This document shows positions 54,206 through 64,000 of a DNA stretch of 64,000 nucleotides, in pieces. This DNA comes from Strigamia acuminata (Eukaryota; Arthropoda; Chilopoda; Geophilomorpha; Linotaeniidae). A model generated the notes under the pieces. That model was not told the DNA's origin. It saw only the letters and a list, made by a program, of their open reading frames with translations, and did no database searches. How positions within the stretch are numbered: position 1 is the first letter of the stretch; each line of letters opens with the position of its first letter. The position numbers and the translations under genes are program-made. The stretch lies in contig OX442320.1 in assembly GCA_949358305.1 (NCBI GenBank), positions 4,790,259 through 4,854,258 of the forward strand. The letters are read 5' to 3'.

Positions 54206-54211
54206 AATAAA
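54206..54211 (+). terminator. Polyadenylation signal of the A20/AN1 gene
   Basis: AATAAA 76 bp after the stop codon at 54130, in the expected place. Confidence 0.6.
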
Positions 54212-54328
54212 ATTAATGAAATTTTTAACTTTGGGTTTTGTCATTCACCGATGTCGCGCAGTAAACAGATTATACCAAAAATTACGTTTCGCCATCTAGT
54301 GGTGGTTGTTCGCAAGTAGTCAAAGACT

Positions 54329-54342
54329 GCCGCCATCTTGTT
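54329..54342. promoter_or_regulatory. YY1/Pho-type GCCGCCATCTTG site upstream of HUS1
   Basis: GCCGCCATCTTG, the inverse of the AAGATGGCGGC consensus for YY1/Pho, about 220 bp before the HUS1 ATG. A similar site (CCGCCATCTTGG, about 63652) lies upstream of the Sgf11 gene. A CCACTAGATGG-type site is just before it (54293). Confidence 0.5.
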
Positions 54343-54556
54343 CCTCATCCTTCGAAACAACAACACCAGTTTCGTTGTTTTCGCCCCACGAATTTAATAA
54401 ATCAAACTAAAACATCAAATTAAATAAAACATTTTTTCCACATTTACAAAATATGAAACACAATATAAAATTTAAAAAAACAAACCATATAAATATCCTA
54501 TAAACCGCTTCAATTTCTCAATTCCGACACACGGTGGCGAGCGAAACAGCGCCAAA

Positions 54557-56217
54557 ATGAAGTTCCGAGCCAGAGTGACCGACATCACCTTCATCCATAA
54601 TTTAACAAGTAAATAAACAACCACTCACCCGTCCAACCATCCTAACAGAACCTTAAATTCCAGAAATAATCGGCGTAATCCACAAAATCAACAAATCAGC
54701 CGTTCTGCATCTTTCCGCCGCAAAAATGCAATTAATCGTGAAAAATGGCGCGAGCGCCGTTTGGTGCGAACTGGACCCGGCGAATTTCTTCAACGAGTAC
54801 AACCTGGAAGGCCTAAGCGAAGAATTCAACGAAATATACCTAGAACTCAATCCGGAAAGCATCTACAAGGCGCTCAAGTCGTCACACAACGCCAAGTGGC
54901 TCAAATTGAAACTGACGAAAAAACAGTGTCCTTGTCTCACCTTCGAGATCGAACTCGTAAAAATGAGCCAATATGGTCGAAAAAATTATATTTACTCATA
55001 TTTGTTCGTTTGTTAGCCTTCCAGCACGTTGACGGGTCGTTTGGTGACCCACGACATCCCGGTGACGGTCTTGCCGCGGAGGGTTTGGGCGGAGTACGAG
55101 GAAGCCGAGATGTTGTCGTTCGACGTGAGCATCGCGATGCCGCCGTTGAAGTCGTTGAAGAACGTGGTGGATAGGATGAGGAATATAAGCTCGTTTTTGG
55201 TAGTTGGCAAATTAATTAAGAAATGGGGATGGAAATAGTTGTTTTGTGTGTGCAAAATGTGTTATTTAGTCTCGGAAATGTATTTCCCACATGTTATTGC
55301 ATGATTTTTAGGTTTTGTTAAGTTTTTTTTAAGTTTTTAAGTCGTGGAAATGTATTTTTCGAGTTTTTTAAGTTGTAAAAATGCATTTTTTGAGTTTTTT
55401 AAGTCGTGAAACTGTATTTTTCGATTTTTTTTAATTTGAAAAACTATATTTATCGAGTTTTTAAAGTCGAGAAACTGCATTTTTCACGTTTTTCAAGTCG
55501 GAAAAATCATTTTTTACGTTTTTCAAGTCGGAAAAATCATTTTTTACGTTTTTCAAGTCGGAAAAATCATTTTTCACGTTTTTCAAATCGGAAAAATCGT
55601 TTTTCAAGTCAGAAAAATCATTTTTCACATCGGAAAATGCATTTTTCACGTTTTTCAAGTCGGAAAAATCATTTTTCAAGCCGGAAAAATCATTTTTCAC
55701 ATCGGAAAATGCATTTTCCACATTTATCAAGTCGGAAAATGCATTTTTCAATTTATTTTAGTCCGAAAAACCTCATTTTCTACCTTTATTCCTTCGAAAC
55801 AGCCATTCCCCTCTTAAAAACTCCACCTAAACCCCAAAACCACTAACCAAATTCCTTTCAGATAGTCTCAGCAAACCGCGACGGCAACTTCAAAATCTGC
55901 GTCGAATCGGACATGGTGTGCGTCACCACCCATTTCACCGACCTCCAAGTGCTGAACGAACACCTAACCAACGACGACAACAACAACAACCCCCAAGTTC
56001 GCGCCGACATCAAACACTTCGCCAACATCTTGCACGGCGCGCAAATCAACCCGAACCGCGTCGTGTGCAGTAAGTCGCAAAAAACGTCACAAAATCTCAA
56101 ACTAATGGACAAAAAAATTCATTTATTCCAGACATATTGAACGACAAAATGCTGCAAATATTCGTTTTACACGACCAGGCGACGTTTCAGTTCTACATCC
56201 CGGCAGTCACGACTTAA
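54557..56217 (+). CDS. HUS1: Checkpoint clamp subunit HUS1
   Basis: Subunit of the 9-1-1 (RAD9-RAD1-HUS1) ring, a PCNA-like clamp loaded at damaged DNA to activate ATR signalling. Five exons in frame: 54557-54608, 54664-54956, 55017-55199, 55862-56069, 56132-56217, giving 273 residues against about 280 in vertebrates. Family landmarks: start MKFRARV, VWCELDPANFFNEYNLEG, NEIYLELNPE, the RLVTHDIPVTVLPRRVW segment at the interdomain connection, and VCVTTHFTDL in the C-terminal half. No signal peptide. Intron 3 holds an about 30-bp minisatellite. The stop lies 57 bp from the stop of the convergent Sgf11 gene. Confidence 0.95.
55320..55770. repeat. About 30-bp minisatellite in HUS1 intron 3
   Basis: Units around TTTTTCAAGTCGGAAAAATC, about 12 copies with length variants. 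Frames on both strands stay open by chance. Confidence 0.85.
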
Positions 56218-56274
56218 AACTAAAAGAAACGAGTCGTCAAATTGTGGGAAGAAGGAAATTAATCAATTCCAGCG

Positions 56275-59200
56275 TCACATGGGCTCGAATGAGCCGTAAC
56301 TGGCCGTGGAACTGTGACTGGAGTTGGTTGACGCGCAGGGGTTGTTGGGGGTTTTGTTTTTGGCCGATTTTTTGGTGTTTGTCGATCGTTTGTTGGCGGC
56401 CGGCTTCTCTCGCTTGCGCACGGACGAAGAGCTGTTGTTGGTGGACGTGGAGTCGGCCGGCGAAGTGTTGTTGGAGTTGTCGCGGTCCCAGAAGCGCGAG
56501 AGACCTTCTTGGAAGGTGTGGTCTTCGGAGTCGTCGAAGGTGTCGATGTCGACAGGGACGTCATCGGTGGCTTCTAGTAGAGCACTGCGAATGGGAGAAA
56601 TGAGTTTGTTAGTGAAATTGAAATTACACGACGTTGTTTTTAGAAATGAATCTGTCAATAATTACGCGATTTTGATTAAATAGTCACGAGATTTTTGATA
56701 ACATAAGATTTTTATAAATAAAATTGCAATAAAATACGAGATTTTTGATAACGTGATAAGATTTTTGTAAATGAAATTGCAATAAAATTACGAGATTTTT
56801 GTAAATGAAATTGAAATAAAATTACGAGATTTTTAAAAAATAATACAATAAAATTATATCATTGCATAAAAAAAACATGAATAATCACGATCTTTTCGGA
56901 ATTATCGCGAAAAAATCACGAGAGCTTTGTGAAAAAAATTAAGATAAAATCATGAGATCCCACGAGCTTTGTATGATGACATCTCGAGATCATTATGGAA
57001 AAATCACGATAAAAACAAGAGATCTTTATGAAAAAATCACGAGATCTTAATGAAAAAATCACGAGATCTTAATGAAAAAATCACGAGATCTTAATGAAAA
57101 AATCACGAGATCTTTATGAAAAAAATCACGAGATCATCACGAGATCTTTATGAAAAAATCCCGAAATTATCACGAGATCTTTATGAAATAATCACGACAA
57201 AATCACGAGAACATCACGAGATCTTTATGAAAAAATCACGACAAAATCACGAGAACATCACGAGATCTTTACGAAAAAATCACGAGATCATCACGAGATC
57301 TTTATGAAATAATCACGACAAAATCACGAGAACATCACGAGATCTTTACGAAAAAATCACGAGATCATCACGCGATCTTTATGAAAAAATCACGAGATCA
57401 TCACGAGATCTTTATGAAAAAATCACGATATTATCACGAGATCTTTATGAAATAATCACGACAAAATCACGAGAACATCACGAGATCTTTACGAAAAAAT
57501 CACGAGATCATCACGCGATCTTTATGAAAAAATCACGAGATCATCACGAGATCTTTATGAAAAAATCACGATATTATCACGAGATCTTTATGAAATAATC
57601 ACGACAAAATCACGAGAACATCACGAGATCTTTACGAAAAAATCACGAGATCATCACGCGATCTTTATGAAAAAATCACGAAATCATCACGAGATCTTTA
57701 TGAAAAAATCACGAGATCATCACGAGATCTTTATGAAAAAATCACGATATTATCACGAGATCTTTATGAAATAATCACGACAAAATCACGAGAACATCAC
57801 GAGATCTTTACGAAAAAATCACGAGATCATCACGAGATCTTTATGAAAAAATCACGACAAAATCACGAGAACATCACGAGATCTTTATGAAAAAATCACG
57901 ACAAAATCACGAGAACATCACGAGATCTTTACGAAAAAATCACGAGATCATCACGAGATCTTTATGAAAAAATCACGACAAAATCACGAGAACATCACGA
58001 GATCTTTATGAAAAAATCACGACAAAATCACGAGAACATCACGAGATCTTTACGAAAAAATCACGAGATCATCACGAGATCTTTATGAAAAAATCACGAC
58101 AAAATCACGAGAACATCACGAGATCTGTATGAAAAAATCACGACAAAATCACGAGAACATCACGAGATCTTTACGAAAAAATCACGAGATCATCACGAGA
58201 TCTTTATGAAAAAATCACGACAAAATCACGAGAACATCACGAGATCTTTACGAAAAAATCACGAGATCATCACGAGATCTTTATGAAAAAATCACGAGAT
58301 CATCACGAGATCTTTATGAAAAAATCACGATATTATCACGAGATCTTTATGAAATAATCACGACAAAATCACGAGAACATCACGAGATCTTTATGAAAAA
58401 ATCACGACAAAATCACGAGAACATCACGAGATCTTTACGAAAAAATCACGAGATCATCACGAGATCTTTATGAAAAAATCACGAGATCATCACGCGATCT
58501 TTATGAAAAAATCACGACAAAATCACGAGAACATCACGAGATCTTTACGAAAAAATCACGAGATCATCACGAGATCTTTACGAAAAAATCACGAGATCAT
58601 CACGCGATCTTTATGAAAAAATCACGAAATCATCACGAGATCTTTATGAAAAAATCACGAGATCATCACGAGATCTTTATGAAAAAATCACGATATTATC
58701 ACGAGATCTTTATGAAATAATCACGACAAAATCACGAGAACATCACGAGATCTTTACGAAAAAATCACGAGATCATCACGAGATCTTTATGAAAAAATCA
58801 CGACAAAATCACGAGAACATCACGAGATCTTTATGAAAAAATCACGACAAAATCACGAGAACATCACGAGATCTTTACGAAAAAATCACGAGATCATCAC
58901 GAGATCTTTATGAAAAAATCACGACAAAATCACGAGAACATCACGAGATCTGTATGAAAAAATCACGACAAAATCACGAGAACATCACGAGATCTTTACG
59001 AAAAAATCACGAGATCATCACGAGATCTTTATGAAAAAATCACGACAAAATCACGAGAACATCACGAGATCTTTACGAAAAAATCACGAGATCATCACGA
59101 GATCTTTATGAAAAAATCACGAGATCATCACGAGATCTTTATGAAAAAATCACGATATTATCACGAGATCTTTATGAAATAATCACGACAAAATCACGAG

Positions 59201-62200
59201 AACATCACGAGATCTTTATGAAAAAATCACGACAAAATCACGAGAACATCACGAGATCTTTACGAAAAAATCACGAGATCATCACGAGATCTTTATGAAA
59301 TAATCACGACAAAATCACGAGAACATCACGAGATCTTTACGAAAAAATCACGAGATCATCACGAGATCTTTATGAAAAAATCACGAGATCATCACGAGAT
59401 CTTTATGAAAAAATCACGATATTATCACGAGATCTTTATGAAATAATCACGACAAAATCACGAGAACATCACGAGATCTTTACGAAAAAATCACGAGATC
59501 ATCACGCGATCTTTATGAAAAAATCACGAGATCATCACGAGATCTTTATGAAAAAATCACGATATTATCACGAGATCTTTATGAAATAATCACGACAAAA
59601 TCACGAGAACATCACGAGATCTTTATGAAAAAATCACGACAAAATCACGAGAACATCACGAGATCTTTACGAAAAAATCACGAGATCATCACGAGATCTT
59701 TATGAAAAAATCACGACAAAATCACGAGAACATCACGAGATCTGTATGAAAAAATCACGACAAAATCACGAGAACATCACGAGATCTTTACGAAAAAATC
59801 ACGAGATCATCACGAGATCTTTATGAAAAAATCACGACAAAATCACGAGAACATCACGAGATCTTTACGAAAAAATCACGAGATCATCACGAGATCTTTA
59901 CGAAAAAATCACGACAAAATCACGAGATCTTTACGAAAAAATTACGACAAAATCACGAGAACATCACGAGATCTTTATGAAAACATCACGACAAAATCAC
60001 GAGATCTTTATGAAAAAATCACGAGATTATCACGAGATCTACATAAAAAAAATCACGAGATCTCACAGGAATAACCACGAAAAAATCAAGAGATAATTAA
60101 AAAAATAAATGAGAAAAGAATGACGAGAAGTGAACATTTCTTTGCTCGCACCTTTGTTGTCCCAGCAGACAGACCCGCACCGCCTTACGTTGCTCGTCGG
60201 TGTGTTGCGGGCACCGATGGGACCGCGTACACATCTTTTTCGTGTGCTCCGATATTACCCCACACATCTACAAAGAAACTTATTTGATTGAATCAGAACC
60301 ATGAGCGATCTTGTCGAACAAGTACCACCTGCATGAGCAAGAGTTTCCTCTCCTCTGCAGACGTGGCTTCATAATTCGCACCGGAATTACCGCTTTCAGA
60401 CACGTTGCTGCTAACGCTCGCTAGGTCGCCTGCACAAACAGACGACAACATGTCGGACATTTTATTTCTCACGAAATTTATTTATTTATTTTTACCGTTT
60501 TTTAGTTTCGACGTCTTGGATCGGCGCGGTGAGTTGCCGCTGCTTTTGTCCCGGCGCTTCTTCGAGGCTGAAAAAGCTTTTTACCGTTAAATCCATCGAT
60601 TACTCTCTTGGCAAAGTCGTGCGAGTATTTTTGCAATCGGTTCACCTCGTTTGTCGGAGTTGCACGTCCAGTCGTCGTCGTTTTCGTCGTCTTCGCTACC
60701 GGCGTCTTTGCCGCTGTTTGCTATCCTGTATTTATACGGGTGGAATGTTTGGGTGTTTTGTTGCTTGCAAAATAATTTTATTCTTCGAGAAAGTTATTTT
60801 CGTTTGTCCGTGTAAAAAGGACACGATCGATTTTATTTTGACTCGAAAAATTGCATTTTTGATCAAATAAATTCGATTTTTATTCAATAAATTCGATTTT
60901 TATTCAATAAATTCGATTTTTATTCAATAAATTCGATTTTTATTCAATAAATCCGATTTTTATTTAATAAATCCGATTTTTATTCAATGAATTCGATTTT
61001 AATTCGGTTTTTATTCAATAAATTCGATTTTAATTCGGTTTATATTCAATAAATTCGATTTTTATTCAATAAATTCGATTTTTGTTCGGTTTTTATTCAA
61101 TAAATTCGATTTTAATTCGGTTTATATTCAATAAATTCGATTTTTATTCAATAAATTCGATTTTTGTTCGGTTTTTATTCAATAAATTCGATTTTAATTC
61201 GGTTTTTATTCAATAAATTCGATTTTAATTCGGTTTATATTCAATAAATTCGATTTTTATTCAATAAATTCGATTTTTGTTCGGTTTTTATTCAATAAAT
61301 TCGATTTTAATTCGGTTTATATTCAATAAATTCGATTTTTATTCAATAAATTCGATTTTTGTTCGGTTTTTATTCAATGAATTCGATTTTAATTCGGTTT
61401 TTATTCAATAAATTCGATTTTAATTCGGTTTATATTCAATAAATTCGATTTTTATTCAATAAATTCGATTTTAATTCGGTTTTTATTCAATAAATTCGAT
61501 TTTAATTCGGTTTATATTCAATAAATTCGATTTTTATTCAATAAATTCGATTTTTGTTCGGTTTTTATTCAATAAATTCGATTTTAATTCGGTTTTTATT
61601 CAATAAATTCGATTTTTATTCAATAAATTCGATTTTAATTCGGTTTTTATTCAATAAATTCGATTTTTATTCAATAAATTCGATTTTAATTCGGTTTTTA
61701 TTCAATAAATTCGATTTTTATTCGGTTTTTATTCAATAAATTGATTTTTCTATCATTAAATCTGATTTTAATTCATTAAATCTGATTTTTATTCAATAAA
61801 TCCGATTTTTATTCAATAAATTCGATTTTTATTCAATAAATTGGATTTTAATTCGGTTTTTATTCAATAAATTCGATTTTAATTCGGTTTTTTATTCAAT
61901 AAATTCGATTTTTATTCAATAAATTCGATTTTTATTCAATAAATTCGATTTTTATTCAATAAATTCGATTTTTATTCAATAAATTCGATTTTTATTCAAT
62001 AAATTCGATTTTTATTCAATAAATTCGATTTTTATTCAATAAATTCGATTTTTATTCAATAAATTCGATTTTTATTCAATAAATTCGATTTTTATTCAAT
62101 AAATTCGATTTTTATTCAATAAATTCGATTTTTATTCGGTTTTTATTCAATAAATTCGATTTTTATTCGGTTTTTATTCAATAAATTCGATTTTTATTCA

Positions 62201-63362
62201 ATAAATTCGATTTTTTTTCAATAAATTCGTTTTTTATTCGGTTTTTATTCAATAAATTCGATTTTTATTCGGTGTTTATTGAATAAATTCGATTTTAATT
62301 CGGTTTTTATTCAATAAATTCGATTTTTATTCGGTGTTTATTGAATAAATTCGATTTTTATTCGATTTTTATTCAATAAATTCGATTTTTATTCGGTTTT
62401 TATTCAATAAATTGATTTTTCTATCATTAAATCCGATTTGAATTCATTAAATTCCATTACGACGCGGAAAATTTAATTTTTAATTAAAAATCCCAAATTT
62501 TGAGCAAAACAAAATGAAATTGGCGTCAAAATGTCGACAACGAAAAACGAGAACGACGAAACACTAACTGACCTGCGGTTTGCAATTCGAGAACTGTTGC
62601 GTCCCATCCCCATACACTTCTCCAAATGCGGCGCAAAGCGAGAAGCCGCCAAATTCCGCTGACAATTCGGACAAACGCACTCGAATTGCTTCTTCATCGG
62701 AACTTGACCAAACACGTCCAAACCCATTTCGTCCACTATTTCTAAACAAAAAACCAAATTAAAAATAAATAAATACTTCAAGAAACAAAAACAAACCATA
62801 AGCCTCACCATATTTCTTCTCATTCCTCAAAATAATAAGAACAAAAATCAGTTAAATATTTAAAAAATGCAAATTAAACGAAACAAAACACTCAACTCTT
62901 CGTCGGTTTCGTCCAAAAACAAAATTCCCACTTTCACGTCGTGATGGACTTCGAAAGCGAGGCCTAAAATCACTTCGTCTACAATTTCATCCCAGACAAA
63001 CTTCATTGCATTCTGCACGATATAGAAATACAAATAAATTGAAAAATTGCACAAAAAATTGAAAAAAACAAATAATTTGCACAAAAAATTGAAAAAAACA
63101 AATAATTTGCACAAAAAATTGAAAAAAATGAATAAATTCAAAATTATTTGCACTAAAAATACAAAAACAATTCAAAATTCGAAATAATTTGCACAAAAAT
63201 TTCAAAAAAATTGAAAAATTGAAAATAATTTCAAAAATAATTCGAAATTTTTTAAAAATGTGCATAAAAAAAGGTAAATTTTGAGTTTTTCACCTCCAAT
63301 TCGTCGTCGTTGGTTAAAATCCTCTTCATTCCGAACTCCGAATCGATACAATTCGCGGACAT
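56275..63362 (-). CDS. SAGA deubiquitinase-module subunit, ATXN7L3/Sgf11 type
   Basis: Adaptor that with USP22/Nonstop, ENY2 and ATXN7 removes ubiquitin from histone H2B. Nine exons on the minus strand keep frame: 63294-63362, 62890-63012, 62797-62818, 62573-62741, 60646-60725, 60496-60567, 60329-60429, 60152-60267, 56275-56584, about 353 residues. The N-terminal helix ([18 protein letters not shown]) is the ENY2-binding type; exon 4 has the Sgf11 zinc finger (CPNC-x11-H-x3-C, with [13 protein letters not shown]), then [14 protein letters not shown]; exon 8 has the SCA7 domain (C-x10-C-x5-C-x2-[13 protein letters not shown]). The last exon is Ser/Thr/Asn-rich. The 3.6 kb and 1.8 kb introns are almost entirely tandem repeat. 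The exon 2-3 junctions were chosen because only this pair keeps GT-AG and frame. Confidence 0.92.
56700..60090. repeat. 3.3 kb ATCACGAGATC higher-order satellite in an Sgf11 intron
   Basis: Built from ATCACGAGATCTTTATGAAA, ATCACGACAAA and ATCACGAGAAC modules in mixed order. A rare variant AGATCTGTATG recurs at 58121, 58946 and 59738 (spacing 825 and 792 bp), revealing a higher-order unit of about 800 bp present about three times. Between about 57000 and 60000 the array is highly homogeneous. Confidence 0.9.
60845..62450. repeat. 1.6 kb ATTCAATAAATTCGATTTTT array in an Sgf11 intron
   Basis: Alternating modules of about 19 bp (ATTCAATAAATTCGATTTTT) and shorter TTCGGTTTTT modules. 61880-62130 is a pure run of the first module. 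Frames here are artefacts. Confidence 0.9.
62797..62818 (-). other. 22-nt microexon of the ATXN7L3/Sgf11 gene
   Basis: Needed to connect 62890-63012 to 62573-62741 in frame. It encodes KKYGEAY plus one base and is bordered by AG and GT. Nearby AG sites give frames that stop. Confidence 0.65.
63020..63130. repeat. 30-bp repeat, three copies, in the first Sgf11 intron
   Basis: Unit AAAAAATTGAAAAAAACAAA + TAATTTGCAC, three copies, followed by diverged relatives to 63200. Confidence 0.75.
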
Positions 63363-64000
63363 AGTTCCAGGGACGTCAAAATTCGTCGATTTATTCAAAT
63401 GTTTAATTTTTTCCGTTCATTGAATTCCGCTCGTTTTCCATTTTGGTTCTCGCACTTCGGATTGTTCGCTTCGGCCTAGACAAAACGACGTTTTCGCAAT
63501 TAATATCGTGGATTGCATGCGGATGTTTAAGTACCTGATTTTATTCGATACTTTGTATCCACCGTGCACTATTTGAGTGTTTGTTGTTTCTCCGTCTATT
63601 CGAAATCATGCTTCACGCGTCGATGACAATCCCCACGAACGTCGCTCTCCGCCATCTTGGATTTGACGACCCATAGCGAACCGGTAATTCACATATTTCT
63701 AAATGAAATAAAAATCAAATTAAACCAAAAACAAAATTATAAAATACCACAAAATAAATAGATATTTCCATCTAAAACAAACAAATGTAAAAAAACAAAA
63801 TAAACCGCTAAATGAAATATTATTTCATTAACCGCCGAGAGATGGCGATATCAAGCACAAATCCCTCGAAAAACACCCAAAACAAATAAAACCAGTGTTA
63901 AAAACAAAAAAAAAAAAACAGAAAAAGACGAGAAAACCCTCATTAATCGAATCCAACATAAAAAGAAATAAAACTAAAAAAAAAAAAAATAGAAACACCA
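63363..64000. other. Promoter side of the Sgf11 gene and open right edge
   Basis: Moderately GC-rich 63400-63680 with a YY1-like CCGCCATCTTGG near 63652, as expected for the start of a housekeeping gene on the minus strand and perhaps another gene to the right. 63690-64000 is A-rich with no gene seen. Confidence 0.45.

Noticed and set aside
56244-56683. Plus-strand frames opposite the last Sgf11 exon
   Set aside because: Antisense shadow of a Ser/Thr/Asn-rich exon; the minus strand has the SCA7-domain continuation and correct acceptor.
1-64000. tRNA or rRNA genes
   Set aside because: None was noticed by eye; a covariance-model scan would be needed, so absence is not claimed firmly.

Overview
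This window comes from an AT-rich, intron-rich animal genome, almost certainly an invertebrate and plausibly an arthropod. The evidence is GT-AG introns in every recognisable gene, metazoan gene families, many small inverted-repeat DNA transposons, and a family of small secreted peptides with an inhibitor-cystine-knot-type cysteine pattern. I could not run searches, so species and orthology calls rest on reading the sequence.

Layout: (1) 623-12674 (+) is a complete SLC6 neurotransmitter-transporter-like gene of 14 exons, whose 5.5 kb second intron is packed with inverted-repeat elements. (2) 13.2-17.2 kb is intergenic, with a decayed Tc1/mariner transposase and a 1.2 kb CCTTCAA-type tandem repeat. 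(3) 17392-17653 (-) is a lone copy of the cysteine-rich peptide gene. (4) 18319-27232 (+) is a 13-exon Bre1/RNF20-type histone H2B ubiquitin ligase. (5) 27942-30074 and 30327-32429 (+) are two unrecognised genes, one basic and low in complexity, the other helical and HEAT/ARM-like. (6) 33.1-44.5 kb (-) is a tandem cluster of secreted cysteine-rich peptide genes (five intact, one lacking its signal exon, two deleted ghosts) inside a segmental duplication full of transposons. (7) 45.2-50 kb holds fragments of calpain, formin FH2 and exportin-4-like genes, apparently decayed. (8) 51278-54130 (+) is an A20/AN1 zinc-finger gene whose coding sequence is split four codons after its ATG by a 2.4 kb hAT-like element carrying about 100 copies of a GC-rich 12-mer. 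(9) 54557-56217 (+) is HUS1 and 56275-63362 (-) is an ATXN7L3/Sgf11-type SAGA subunit; their stop codons face each other 57 bp apart.

Housekeeping chromatin and genome-maintenance genes (Bre1, HUS1, Sgf11) alternate with a fast-evolving secreted peptide family. Bre1 adds H2B ubiquitin and Sgf11 belongs to the module that removes it, but their presence in one window is probably coincidence.

A second theme is repeats. Most larger introns hold their own tandem array with a unit not shared with other introns, and many short elements carry terminal inverted repeats and visible target duplications (TA, TAA, TTAA or 8 bp), several nested inside one another. Nearly all long open frames in these arrays are artefacts.
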